Of a stretch of 64,000 nucleotides of DNA, positions 18,085-28,052 are shown piece by piece. A model generated the notes under the pieces. It made no database searches, was not told the origin of the DNA, and saw only the letters and a list, made by a program, of their open reading frames with translations. How positions within the stretch are numbered: position 1 is the stretch's first letter; each line of letters opens with the position of its first letter. A program made the translations under genes and the position numbers. The stretch covers positions 124,001 to 188,000 of the forward strand of contig NZ_JACJPP010000013.1 of NCBI RefSeq assembly GCF_014696135.1, read 5' to 3'. This DNA comes from Nodosilinea sp. FACHB-141 (GTDB taxonomy: Bacteria > Cyanobacteriota > Cyanobacteriia > Phormidesmidales > Phormidesmidaceae).

Positions 18085-19059
18085 ATGGCTAATAAAGCCG
18101 ATATGAATTTAATGCTGGCTTGGCTGCTGCGGGCGAAACAAACTAGTCGTCGGGGCTTTACCTTAATTGAGCTGCTGGTTGCGATCGTAGTTGGGTCGCT
18201 CATCGTTGGCACCATGCTATATTTGGTGGTTGAGATGCTGAGAATCAACCGCCGCGAAGAAATACTGACCCAAACTCAGCAGGATATGCGTCGCGCGATC
18301 GACTACATCACTCGCGACGCTGGTGAGGCTGTCTATATTTACTCAACTCCCGCTGCGGTACTTGGCCAACTCAATGGGTTTCCCAACGGTGGCGAAGTGC
18401 CAGTGCTCGCCTTTTGGCGGCTAGACCCGTTAGATCCAACTAATGCTGGCGTTCGAACCTTTTTTAACACAGCATGTTCTGCAGCCTTTTCAGGGGTCAA
18501 ACTCAACGAGTGCAATACTCTACGACTTCGCCAGGGCTACTACACCCTTGTGATTTATGCCCAACAGCAAAACACTGGCAACGACATTTGGGGTGGCAGG
18601 TCTAGAATTGTGCGCTACGAGCTACCCAAATACACGGCAACTGGGTTGTCAAGCCTAACTATTACGCCGGGCTATGCAGAACCGACGGGCAGCACCAATA
18701 CCTTTGCCACCTGGACAAAAGGAACAGGAACTACCCCTCGCAACCTGTCGGTGCTTACCGACTATGTAGACAATACTGATCCAAACGAAGCGACTACTGG
18801 CCTTTGCCCAACAGGCTATTTGCAAACTCCAGCCAATGCAAATAATTTTTATGCCTGTGTGAGGCAAGGCACCACGCAGGTTAGCACTGAAGACAGTAGC
18901 TTAACTGTTGGCAGTAACCAAACGCTAATTGTATTTTTGCGAGGCAATACTGCCGCTGACAATCCGGCTCTTGGAGCATTTTCGCAGGCCGGTCGCTTAC
19001 CCACACTGAAGTCTGAAGTGCTGATCCGGGGTGTTATAGACAAGCAACCTGGGTTGTAG
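18085..19059 (+). CDS. hpsC: Pseudopilin HpsC-like
   Basis: A 324-residue prepilin-like protein. The leader ends at Gly24 (TSRRG) before FTLIELLVAIVVGSLIVGTM, again with Glu5. The segment TQQDMRRAIDYITRDAGEAV is typical of the PilW/GspJ-like minor pilins that include HpsC. The C-terminal region contains cysteines (ACSAAF, NECNTL, GLCPTG, FYACVR) that may form disulfides. It lies 38 bases after hpsB and 57 bases before the next pseudopilin, so one operon is likely. Confidence 0.82.
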   Translation: MANKADMNLMLAWLLRAKQTSRRGFTLIELLVAIVVGSLIVGTMLYLVVEMLRINRREEILTQTQQDMRRAIDYITRDAGEAVYIYSTPAAVLGQLNGFPNGGEVPVLAFWRLDPLDPTNAGVRTFFNTACSAAFSGVKLNECNTLRLRQGYYTLVIYAQQQNTGNDIWGGRSRIVRYELPKYTATGLSSLTITPGYAEPTGSTNTFATWTKGTGTTPRNLSVLTDYVDNTDPNEATTGLCPTGYLQTPANANNFYACVRQGTTQVSTEDSSLTVGSNQTLIVFLRGNTAADNPALGAFSQAGRLPTLKSEVLIRGVIDKQPGL

Positions 19060-19116
19060 TTGATTAGGTGCAGTTCAAGGTTAGTTTGAGTTGAGTTGTT
19101 TTCTTTGGTAGCTGCT

Positions 19117-19695
19117 ATGAAACGCCTGCGCACACTAGCTAAACAGTCTGAAGCGGGGTTTACCCTAATTGAGCTGCTGGTGGTCATTGTTATTGCTGGG
19201 GTGCTAGCTGGTATCGCGGCACCGAGCTGGTTTGCCTTTTCAAACCGCCAGAGGGCGATCGCTGTACGTAGCGATGTTATTCAAGCGGTTAAAACTGCTC
19301 AGCAAGACGCCATACAGCTGCGGCAGGCCAGGCAGGTAGAGGTTGTGAGTACTGCGACTAACCCCACCCTTAGAATTGGCTCGTTAGACTTTAGCACCGG
19401 CACCGCGGTATTTAACGGCAGGGAACAGGTACTTGGGGGAGAAGCTAACAAAACAGGGCAAATTACGGTAACAGCCTACAGGGCATTGCCTAACGGCACT
19501 AGAGACACTACGGTAAACAGTATTGCCTTTAACCACCAGGGATTGCCTACTGATAGAAATAGACTGCCCTTTGTAGTTACTATCAGCGGCGGGCCAGGCA
19601 CAATCCAGCAGTGTGTAATCGTGGCTAACTTGTTAGGTAGTCTCAAAACCGCCAATAACACTGAATGCGATAACCCCAGAGTTGGTCTTAACTAA
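19117..19695 (+). CDS. GspH/FimT-type pseudopilin (fourth gene of hps cluster, hpsD position)
   Basis: A 192-residue prepilin-like protein. The leader ends at Gly14 (KQSEAG) before FTLIELLVVIVIAGVLAGIA, with Glu5. The following region (PSWFAFSNRQRAIAVRSDV) resembles GspH/FimT minor pilins. Cysteines near the end (QQCVIV, TECDNP) could form a disulfide. By position it may correspond to HpsD, but I cannot separate that from generic FimT, so no symbol is given. The ATG at 19117 is preferred over an upstream TTG. It is the last gene of the hps run; fabG follows after 124 bases. Confidence 0.75.
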   Translation: MKRLRTLAKQSEAGFTLIELLVVIVIAGVLAGIAAPSWFAFSNRQRAIAVRSDVIQAVKTAQQDAIQLRQARQVEVVSTATNPTLRIGSLDFSTGTAVFNGREQVLGGEANKTGQITVTAYRALPNGTRDTTVNSIAFNHQGLPTDRNRLPFVVTISGGPGTIQQCVIVANLLGSLKTANNTECDNPRVGLN

Positions 19696-19765
19696 CCAAG
19701 TACCACACTGTTAAAAGTCGCAGCTAGGCGATCTGATGCCCAGGGTTTATCTACTCACGACTGGC

Positions 19766-19790
19766 CCCATTTTGTGATAAAAACAATGGG
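19766..19790 (+). terminator. Weak hairpin between hps cluster and fabG
   Basis: CCCATT at 19766-19771 pairs with AATGGG at 19785-19790. A GTTTT stretch lies shortly after. The stem is only six pairs, so it is a possible weak terminator for the hps run. Confidence 0.35.
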
Positions 19791-19807
19791 CGTGTTTTGC
19801 GAGCTAA

Positions 19808-21156
<1,349 letters not shown>

Positions 21157-21220
21157 ACCTGTGATTCTAGCCTGGGGACAGGGTCTTCTGAATGATACAT
21201 TTGGGGAAAGGCTTGGGGGC

Positions 21221-22636
21221 ATGGATATGGTAGAAGCGATTGACCAGGCAAAGACTCGGGTGCAGGAGTTATGCGATCGCTGGGGTCCCCGCGTAGACTA
21301 TTTGGCCATTCGCCTAGAGCAGTCGGAGGGCACCGACATTTTTCTGCGGGGTGGGCAGGCAGAAACCCTCAGCGAGGCGATCGCGATCGGAGGCCATGTG
21401 CGGGCCTGTTACCGGGGAGGCTGGGGCTTTGCTAGCTTCAATGATCTAGAGAGCTTGGCCCCCTGCGTCGAAGCTGCGATCGCTGCCGCTCGCCTAGTCG
21501 GCCATGACGAAACCCTGCTGGCCCCCGTAGACCCCGTGCAAATCACCCGCCAATTGCCTCTTACCGGCACCGACCCACGCCAGATCTCTCTAGCCCGCAA
21601 AAAGGCCTTGTGCAACCACTACGCTGACCTGCTCCAGAGCATCGACAACCGGATCGCCACCACGTCTGTGCGCTACAACGATGTGGCCCAGCGAGTGCTC
21701 CTAGCCACCTCCGAAGGCACTCTAATCGATCAGGCCTGGTCAGACATGGAAATGCGCTTTGCCGCCACCGCCCGCGACGGCAACACTGTACAGACCGGGC
21801 GTGAAACCACTGGCTCGCGTAAGGCTTACGAAGATTTAGAGGATCTGGATGGTCAAGTCATGGGAGCCGCCCAACGGGCAGTTGCGGCGCTGGATCTACC
21901 ATCTGTGCGGGGCGCCGCCTACGATGTGGTGATCGACCCAATTTTGACCGGACTGTTTGTTCACGAGGCCTTTGGTCACCTGTCAGAAGCCGATATGGCC
22001 TACGAAAATCCCGACCTGCTGGAGTCGATGAGTTTGGGCCGGCGGTTTGGCCCCGACAGCCTGCAAATTTTTGATGGCGCTGCTCCCCAGGGCCACCGGG
22101 GCAGCTATTTTTATGACGACGAGGGTACCCCCGCCACCACCACTCAGCTGATTGAGAATGGCGTTTTGGTAGGGCGACTGCACTCCCGCGAAACGGCGGG
22201 TAAGCTGGGTGAGCAGCCCACGGGCAATGCCCGCTGCCTCAACTATCACTACTCGCCCCTGGTGCGCATGACCAACACTTGGATTGAGCGGGGCACCACG
22301 CCGGTTGATGACCTATTTGCTGACATCAAAGAAGGCGTCTATGCCCGCAACTGGCTAGAGGGCATGACCAATGGCGAAATGTTTACCTTTACCGCCGGGG
22401 AAGCCTGGATGATTCGCAACGGTAAGCTGGCGGAGCCCGTGCGCGATGTTACCCTATCGGGCAATGTGTTTCGCACCCTGGCCGATATTGAAGCGATCGG
22501 CGATGACTTCTACTGGGATGAGTCGGGAGGCTGCGGCAAGGGTGGGCAGAATGGGCTGCCCGTGGGCTGTGGAGGCCCCAGCTTACGCATTCGCAATGTG
22601 GTGGTAGGGGGCGAGGCTGAAGACGAGGATGAGTGA
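21221..22636 (+). CDS. tldD: TldD-family metalloprotease
   Basis: A 471-residue TldD/PmbA-superfamily protein. The metal-binding signature HEAFGHLSEAD (HExxxH) is at ~248 and identifies the catalytic TldD-type subunit. The C-terminal half contains ENPDLLESMSLGRRFGPDSL and TLSGNVFRTLADIEAIGDD, typical of the family. In E. coli TldD works with TldE (PmbA) to degrade unfolded peptides. No TldE gene lies next to it here, so the partner must be elsewhere if needed. The ATG at 21221 has GGGGAAAGG upstream. It overlaps the following Uma2 gene by eight bases. Confidence 0.9.
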   Translation: MDMVEAIDQAKTRVQELCDRWGPRVDYLAIRLEQSEGTDIFLRGGQAETLSEAIAIGGHVRACYRGGWGFASFNDLESLAPCVEAAIAAARLVGHDETLLAPVDPVQITRQLPLTGTDPRQISLARKKALCNHYADLLQSIDNRIATTSVRYNDVAQRVLLATSEGTLIDQAWSDMEMRFAATARDGNTVQTGRETTGSRKAYEDLEDLDGQVMGAAQRAVAALDLPSVRGAAYDVVIDPILTGLFVHEAFGHLSEADMAYENPDLLESMSLGRRFGPDSLQIFDGAAPQGHRGSYFYDDEGTPATTTQLIENGVLVGRLHSRETAGKLGEQPTGNARCLNYHYSPLVRMTNTWIERGTTPVDDLFADIKEGVYARNWLEGMTNGEMFTFTAGEAWMIRNGKLAEPVRDVTLSGNVFRTLADIEAIGDDFYWDESGGCGKGGQNGLPVGCGGPSLRIRNVVVGGEAEDEDE

Positions 22637-23132
22637 CAGTTCAGTGAACCAGGGGCGCATTTTACGCAATCTTATGCGCCTGATGGACGTTACCTGCGGC
22701 CACAGCCTCTACGAGGTGCTGCCCCGCGGAGTACAGGTCTGGCTGCCAGAGCAAGGTAAAGGGATTTACCCCGATCTGCTGGTGGTGGCTGGCGAACCTC
22801 TGCTCCACAATGGTCAGGCTGATAGATTGCTCAACCCCTGCGTCATCTTCGAAATCCTAACAGGGCCAACCCCGAGTTACGACCCAGAATCTGCCACGTT
22901 GCCCGAGCGCAGCCGCATGTTTCGCCACTGCCGGGCAATTCCTTACCTGCAAGCCTACTTGTTTGTGCACCAGACTGAGGCCCGGGTAGAGCAATTTTAT
23001 CGGGCAGAGGAGCATCTGTGGGGCATGACGGCTCAGAGCGGGCTCGACTCAGTGGTAGAGCTGGCGATTACCGATGCCCGCCTGCCCATGATGGATATCT
23101 ATGAGCGAGTGGACTTTAGCCTGTTGGTCTAG
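22629..23132 (+). CDS. Uma2-family (DUF820) putative endonuclease
   Basis: A 167-residue protein of the Uma2/DUF820 family, which expands greatly in cyanobacteria and has a PD-(D/E)XK nuclease-like fold of unknown role. Seen here are the pattern YPDLLVVAGEP (Asp of the core) and NPCVIFEILTGPTPSYD (the ExK-like strand, here Glu followed by Ile-Leu-Thr where most members have a Lys or Ser). The core may therefore be altered. It starts within the tldD stop region (eight-base overlap), suggesting coupled translation. Its stop overlaps the stop of the convergent pdxH gene. Confidence 0.7.
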   Translation: MSDSSVNQGRILRNLMRLMDVTCGHSLYEVLPRGVQVWLPEQGKGIYPDLLVVAGEPLLHNGQADRLLNPCVIFEILTGPTPSYDPESATLPERSRMFRHCRAIPYLQAYLFVHQTEARVEQFYRAEEHLWGMTAQSGLDSVVELAITDARLPMMDIYERVDFSLLV

Positions 23133-23764
23133 GGAGAGAGCCGGGCGATCGCCCACTCATCCTCCTGCCAGCTATACAAGAATCGGTCGTGGAGGCGGCT
23201 GGGTCGCCCCTGCCAAAACTCAAAGCTGGTGGGCTTGACCCTGTATCCCCCCCAAAAGTCGGGTAGGGGTACTTCCTGATTGAGAAACTTTTCCTTCATC
23301 TTCTCAAACTGCATCTCTAGCATCTGCCGTGAGGCGATCACGCTGCTCTGCTGCGATACCCAAGCCCCCAGCTGACTACCCCGGGGGCGCGACGAAAAGT
23401 AGCGCAGCGACTCTGCCGCCGAAATTTTGCTGGCGGGGCCGGCGATCGTCAGCTGCCGCTCTAGGGAATACCACGGGAACAGCATCGAAACCTGGGCATT
23501 CTCAGCGATGTGCTGAGCCTTGCGGCTGCCGTAGTTGGTAAAGAAGACAAAGCCGTCGCGATCGAAATATTTGAGCAGTACGGTGCGCTGGTAGGGAGCC
23601 CCTGCTGGAGACACCGTAGACAGCACCAGCGCATTGGGCTCTAATAACTCAGCCTCACGGGCCTGCTGAAACCACAGCTCAAATTGGGCAAAGGGGTCGG
23701 GGTTGAGCTCACTTAGGTCTAACCCCCGCTGACTGTAGTCACGGCGCAGTTCACCAATATCCAT
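23129..23764 (-). CDS. pdxH: Pyridoxamine 5'-phosphate oxidase
   Basis: A 211-residue FMN enzyme that oxidises pyridoxamine- or pyridoxine-5'-phosphate to pyridoxal-5'-phosphate. It begins MDIGELRRDYSQRGLDLSEL and has the FMN-site segment QRTVLLKYFDRDGFVFFTNY and the SRKAQHIAENAQVSMLFPWY block. The substrate/FMN region LPDFWGGYRVKPTSFEFWQG comes before the RLHDRF ending, all diagnostic of PdxH. Length is normal. It is downstream of the epimerase gene on the same strand (41 bases), possibly co-transcribed. Confidence 0.95.
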   Translation of the reverse strand: MDIGELRRDYSQRGLDLSELNPDPFAQFELWFQQAREAELLEPNALVLSTVSPAGAPYQRTVLLKYFDRDGFVFFTNYGSRKAQHIAENAQVSMLFPWYSLERQLTIAGPASKISAAESLRYFSSRPRGSQLGAWVSQQSSVIASRQMLEMQFEKMKEKFLNQEVPLPDFWGGYRVKPTSFEFWQGRPSRLHDRFLYSWQEDEWAIARLSP

Positions 23765-23805
23765 GACGTGTTTCGGCTTAATCTTTCAGGCTTAAGGGCT
23801 CGGTA

Positions 23806-24726
23806 TTAAACAATCTCGTCTAGGGCGTCTTTGACCTGGGCGTAGTGGTAGGTAAATCCGCTGGCCTCGGTGCGTTTGGGTAAGACCTGCTGCCCTTCTA
23901 GCACCACCTGGGCTCCGTCGCCCAGAATGGCTTCTAGCACGAAGTCAGGCACTGGCAGCCAAGAAGGGCGATTGAGAACTTTACCCAGGGTTTTGCAGAA
24001 CTCGGCCATGCGCACTGGGTTGGGGGCGGTAGCGTTGTAAATTCCTTCCATTTGAGGGTCGTTGAGCGCTTTTACAATCAGATTCACGAGATCGTCGCGG
24101 TGAATCCACGAAAACCACTGGCGACCACTGCCGATTGGCCCGCCGGCAAACATGCGAAAGGGGGTGAGCATTTTGGCCACCGCTCCGCCCATGCCCAGCA
24201 CAATGCCAAAGCGCAAAATGACTAAGCGAGTGCCGTAGTCTTTGACCGAGTGGGCCGCCCCTTCCCAGGCCTGGCACACCTGAGAGAGAAAGTCATTTTC
24301 GATGGGGGTGCTGGTTTCGTCGAAGGTGGTGCTTTCGCTGGTGCCGTAGTAGCCAATGGCCGAAGCGTTTACCCACACGCTGGGTTTGGGATCGGCCTTA
24401 GCCAAGGCCTCGACTAGCTTTTCGGTGCCCACCTTGCGACTGTCTAAAATCGCCTGCTTGTGCTCGTCGCTCCAGCGCTCTGAAATCGGTGCCCCAGCTA
24501 GGTTGACCACCCCATCGCAGCCCGAGAGTATGCCCGTTTGCCAATTGCCTGACTCTAGGGGGCTGTAGGCCACCACTTCCACCTTGGGGAAGGCGGCTTG
24601 AGGAAATACCCGGCGGCCATGATCGATGCTGCGGGTGAGCACCACCACCATGTGGCCATCGGCCTGGAGCCGTTCTACCAAGCGGCTGCCAACAAAACCC
24701 GTGGCTCCAGTAATTACAATTTTCAT
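23806..24726 (-). CDS. TIGR01777-family NAD(P)-binding epimerase-like protein
   Basis: A 306-residue extended short-chain dehydrogenase. The Rossmann start is MKIVITGATGFVGSRLVERL. The family-defining GVVNLAGAPISERWSDEHK follows, with SRKVGTEKLVEAL and VNASAIGYYGTSES carrying the Tyr region. Members are often misnamed cell division inhibitor SulA; the plant homologue is a chloroplast protein. The substrate is unknown. It lies 41 bases before pdxH on the same strand. Confidence 0.85.
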   Translation of the reverse strand: MKIVITGATGFVGSRLVERLQADGHMVVVLTRSIDHGRRVFPQAAFPKVEVVAYSPLESGNWQTGILSGCDGVVNLAGAPISERWSDEHKQAILDSRKVGTEKLVEALAKADPKPSVWVNASAIGYYGTSESTTFDETSTPIENDFLSQVCQAWEGAAHSVKDYGTRLVILRFGIVLGMGGAVAKMLTPFRMFAGGPIGSGRQWFSWIHRDDLVNLIVKALNDPQMEGIYNATAPNPVRMAEFCKTLGKVLNRPSWLPVPDFVLEAILGDGAQVVLEGQQVLPKRTEASGFTYHYAQVKDALDEIV

Positions 24727-25229
24727 GGGCACCTGATTCTAGGTAAGGGTAAGGTTAGCCCGCTAGATGGGCCACCAGTGGGCGATCGCTGCCCAAAATT
24801 GGGACAGCAGCAGGCTCACAACCGCCTGCGGTTCAGACTTACAGCACCATCCTGAGGTCGGTGCTGCATGACCCTGCCATTGAAGCAGGCTTGGTCTAGG
24901 ATAAACCATCTGCTTGAGCCGATTCACCACAGGCCATGCTGTTTGCCCCAGTGAAACGCCTCTTAGAGCACATTGAGGATAGCCCTCGATCGTCGCGATC
25001 GCTGACTAGGCCGCATTCTATCCCTTGCGATCGATCGCCCTTGGAGCCACCAAAAATTAATGGAATACTTTTTGGCCCGCTAAGGAGAGTACCTTCATGA
25101 GCCAGAATCAGCAACACCGTGCGATTTTCTATCGCCCCATCCTCACCTCAAGCTACCCCTGCCCATGATCTCGACCATGCCCGCGTGAAATTTGGCGGTG
25201 GAAGCTCAAGTGGCTATGGTAGAACGGAG
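24727..25229. other. Intergenic region with one possible micro-ORF
   Basis: 500 bases with several GCGATCGC-like sites. A 23-codon frame at 25097-25168 (plus, MSQNQQHRAIFYRPI) has an excellent AAGGAG ribosome site, but no product I recognise; it might be a real micro-protein or the decayed 5' end of a lost gene. Otherwise I see no gene, RNA or repeat. Confidence 0.35.
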
Positions 25230-25913
25230 CTAGCGGCGGCGGTTGATTAAAATGATGTAGTAAAGCAAATTGAGAAACGCGGTAAACGCCGTGGCTACGT
25301 AAGTCAGAGCGGCGGCACCGAGCACGGCTCTCGCCCCTTTATTCTCTTCACCCTGAAGAATGCCCAACTCATCGACCAACCGCAGGGCCCGACGCGAAGC
25401 GTCAAACTCTACCGGCAGGGTAACGACGTGAAACAACAACACCGTCGCAAAGAAAATGACCCCTAGCCAGGCCAAATTGAGAATGTTAAAAATCAGCCCC
25501 GCCATAATCAATATCGGCCCCATGTGAGAGCCTAGGTTAACCACCGGCACGAGGGCAGCCCGCAGGTTCATAAACTTATAGCCCTCCACGTCTTGCAGCA
25601 CATGGCCGCACTCGTGGGCCGCCACCGCCGCCGCTGCTAACGAACCTGACCTGTAGATGCCCTCGGAAAGGCATACGGCCTTAGCGCGGGGATCGTAGTG
25701 ATCGGTGAGTTCACCAGCCACAGGCTCAACCTTGATATCGCGCACACCCTTTTTGACCAGAATGGTTTGGGCCACTTGGGCTCCCGTCATCCCCATGGTG
25801 GAATGCACTTGAGAATATTTGCGATAGGTACCTTTGACCTTGCTCTGCGCCCAAAAGGTGAGGATGGCTGTGGGGATAGCAACCAGCAGGATGTAAATGG
25901 GGTCGAAGAACAT
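25230..25913 (-). CDS. YugP-type zinc metallopeptidase
   Basis: A 227-residue membrane protein of the neutral zinc metallopeptidase 2 (YugP) family. An N-terminal helix (PIYILLVAIPTAILTFWAQ) precedes the zinc motif AAHECGHVLQD (HExxH), and the second conserved region LPVEFDASRRALRLVDELG contributes the third ligand. Two or three further helices follow (IMAGLIFNILNLAWLGVIFF and the C-terminus). The substrate is unknown. It is a single gene with no clear operon. Confidence 0.88.
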   Translation of the reverse strand: MFFDPIYILLVAIPTAILTFWAQSKVKGTYRKYSQVHSTMGMTGAQVAQTILVKKGVRDIKVEPVAGELTDHYDPRAKAVCLSEGIYRSGSLAAAAVAAHECGHVLQDVEGYKFMNLRAALVPVVNLGSHMGPILIMAGLIFNILNLAWLGVIFFATVLLFHVVTLPVEFDASRRALRLVDELGILQGEENKGARAVLGAAALTYVATAFTAFLNLLYYIILINRRR

Positions 25914-26012
25914 GACCTAGCCTGGAGGTGTAGATGACTGACAAGTTGTCTTCCGGGAATGATAGCAGCCGCGTTGTCAGGACTCCTTAAGCTTTAAGGT
26001 GCTTCTAAGGAT

Positions 26013-26103
26013 TGGGGGGAGGTGTGGGGAGTGGGAGGGTAGGGGGTGGATGGGTAGGAGGTAGGGGTACATTCCTCAGCCCTACACTCTACGCCTCACC
26101 CCT
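26013..26103. repeat. Polypurine/polypyrimidine repeat downstream of the RDD gene
   Basis: A G-rich run (GGGGGGAGGTGTGGGGAGTG, then GGGTAGGGGGTGGATGGGTA) up to ~26070 is followed by a C/T-rich half up to the RDD stop. The two halves form a loose inverted repeat. The G-rich half has at least four runs of three or more G within short loops, a G-quadruplex motif. The same units recur at 26884-27060, inside mfd, inside the double-AAA gene and between xseA and xseB. Confidence 0.75.
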
Positions 26104-26883
26104 TCACTTCCCTTGTTGGTAGGCAGAGTAGAGGGCTTCTAAGAAGGTGTCGGCAGTCATCTCAGTTGGCAGAGTCTCAAGACCGAGTTGATCTCTAAAG
26201 CGGCGGGCTAGCTGGTCGCTGACTAGGATTTTGGCTTTGGGGCTCATGGCCTGTCGGCGCTGCAAAAACTCGCGCACGGTGGCAAAGTCGTCGGGGGAGA
26301 GCCGGGTGATATCTACCAGGGCTAGCAGGTCTTTGCCGATCGCCTGCGATCGCTCGGACACTTGAATCTCACCGCTGGTCACGGGGTCGGTTTGCACGAC
26401 CAGGGTGCCAGCTAGCCAGTCGCCTACTCGCTTCTCGGTTTTGCTCAGCAACACGCAGAAGAAGCCGACAAAAAGAATATCGTCGATGGGGCGCAGCAGC
26501 GATCGCAGGGTAGCCTGGGGCAATCGCTCGGGCTGACCATCGTCGCGAATGACGCGAATTTTGGCGTAGCGCTTGCCGGGGGTTTGGCCATACCACCAGG
26601 TTTCAAACAGGGCAAAGTAGCCGACGTAGAGGGCAAAGGCGAGAACGGCGGCGATCGCTGTGATCCACAGCTGCACGGTCTCGCTCGGAATCGTCAGCAG
26701 CGTATCCATCGCCAGCAGCCGCACCAGCAAAAAACTATAGATAACGGCTAGTCCCGTTAGCCCTGCCCCCAAGCAGAGGTAGTCGAGGGTGAGCGCGACA
26801 GCCCGACTACCTACTCCCGCCAGCACAAACTCTAGTTCAACGCTCTCGGGGGTGCGAATGGTGACGGTGTTGAAGAGGGGCAT
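26104..26883 (-). CDS. RDD-family membrane protein
   Basis: A 259-residue protein with the RDD domain in its N-terminal two thirds: VGSRAVALTLDYLCLGAGL (the Arg-Asp signature), three hydrophobic helices, TPGKRYAKIRVIRDDG and the second motif RSLLRPIDDIL, with VGDWLAGTLVV after. The C-terminal ~90 residues are soluble and unassigned. RDD proteins are often transporters or accessory membrane proteins; in many genomes they neighbour SpoIIM and polytopic membrane proteins, as here. The start codon is immediately preceded by the pyrimidine-rich strand of a repeat, so there is no clear ribosome site. Confidence 0.85.
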   Translation of the reverse strand: MPLFNTVTIRTPESVELEFVLAGVGSRAVALTLDYLCLGAGLTGLAVIYSFLLVRLLAMDTLLTIPSETVQLWITAIAAVLAFALYVGYFALFETWWYGQTPGKRYAKIRVIRDDGQPERLPQATLRSLLRPIDDILFVGFFCVLLSKTEKRVGDWLAGTLVVQTDPVTSGEIQVSERSQAIGKDLLALVDITRLSPDDFATVREFLQRRQAMSPKAKILVSDQLARRFRDQLGLETLPTEMTADTFLEALYSAYQQGK

Positions 26884-27060
26884 GGAGGGGTGGGGGATGA
26901 GGGAGTGGGGAGTGGATGGGTAAGGGAGTGAATGGGTAAGGGGGGTGGGGAAGGTGAGGAGGGTGGGGAAGGTAGGGAAGTTTTATCAAACGGTTTTATC
27001 TCTTCACTCACCTACTCTCCCTAACCTCCCATCTCCCTTATCTCCTCATCGTCCTTACCT
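26884..27060. repeat. Polypurine/polypyrimidine repeat upstream of the RDD gene
   Basis: A G/A-rich half with GGGGAGTGGATGGGTAAGGG and several GGTGGGGAAGGT units ends near 26980. A T-rich turn (TTTTATCAAACGGTTTTATC) is followed by a C/T-rich half to ~27058. The arms are loosely complementary, so the whole could fold as a long imperfect hairpin. Together with 26013-26103 it brackets the RDD gene. Confidence 0.75.
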
Positions 27061-27065
27061 CAGGA

Positions 27066-28052
27066 CTAAGGATCAGAATTAAGCCCTTGCCCGTCATCGT
27101 GGCGTAGGGAGAGATCTAGTCCCTCACGGCGGCTACGCAGGTCGTAATAGAGCACGCCTTTAACCGCCTGCCACAGGGGTAGCACCACCAAGCTGCCCGC
27201 TATGCTCAGCAACAGGCTGAGCATAGCGGTAATGCCATAGACTGCGTCATTGACGGGCATCAGCTCCAGCAAAATGCTGGGGATATAGTTAGTCACAGCC
27301 AAAATGGGCAGCTGAATTAAAAACGTTGCCAGAAACACCACCTGAATGCGCACAATTGAATCTTTGGTGAGTTCCCAACTGCGGCTCAGGCTGCCGCCAG
27401 CATCGCATTGAGGCTCGATGGCTAGCACTACCTCAGAAATAAATAGCCGCGAGGCTATCCAAATCAGCGCTACGAGCAAAACACCAAAGCCGATCAGCAT
27501 CCCTAAGGAAATGCCTATCACACCGCCGACCGATTCATTAATCAGCGCCGAAAAAATGCCTGCTGTCAAAAATCCGATGCTACCTCCAGCAATCAGCGCC
27601 AGCAGTGACCCCGCCAGGTAAGCGGCCATATAGGCCAGCAGCAGTAAGAAGCCCAGAAATAAGAACTGCCCCAAACGAGGAGCCACTGCGCGCCTAGCAT
27701 CTAAGGCGGTCTCGGGCTGGCTGATCAGCTCTCGAAACGAAAGCCTGCCGATAACGCTGGAGAGCGCGTAATACTTAGCAGAGCCGTAGAGCAAAGGCGC
27801 AAACCCTAGCAGTGATCCTACTAGGCCACCAATCACAGCCCCCGCCTCACCGCCAGCCCCATAGCCGATGCCGGCCAGAATGGCGATCGCCAGACCCATG
27901 CCAAAAACCCCACCCACAAGCCACAGGGTGGCCAGCGCTGCCAACTGACAAAACGTTTTGAATCGGTCTTTGCAGAGCCGCAGCGCCGCGCTCACTACAT
28001 CACCGGGATTGAGGGGGCCGAGATGGCTACCCTGCTGTGCGAATGGGGTCAT
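27066..28052 (-). CDS. Polytopic membrane protein of unknown function
   Basis: A 328-residue protein with about six to seven strongly hydrophobic helices rich in Gly/Ala/Leu. It opens with NPGDVVSAALRLCKDRFKTF, a pattern seen in membrane proteins related to the glycerophosphodiester phosphodiesterase membrane domain/DUF975 group. I cannot assign a function. Context is informative: RDD on the same strand and SpoIIM divergent, a trio recurring in bacteria near envelope or membrane-remodelling genes. Confidence 0.65.
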   Translation of the reverse strand: MTPFAQQGSHLGPLNPGDVVSAALRLCKDRFKTFCQLAALATLWLVGGVFGMGLAIAILAGIGYGAGGEAGAVIGGLVGSLLGFAPLLYGSAKYYALSSVIGRLSFRELISQPETALDARRAVAPRLGQFLFLGFLLLLAYMAAYLAGSLLALIAGGSIGFLTAGIFSALINESVGGVIGISLGMLIGFGVLLVALIWIASRLFISEVVLAIEPQCDAGGSLSRSWELTKDSIVRIQVVFLATFLIQLPILAVTNYIPSILLELMPVNDAVYGITAMLSLLLSIAGSLVVLPLWQAVKGVLYYDLRSRREGLDLSLRHDDGQGLNSDP

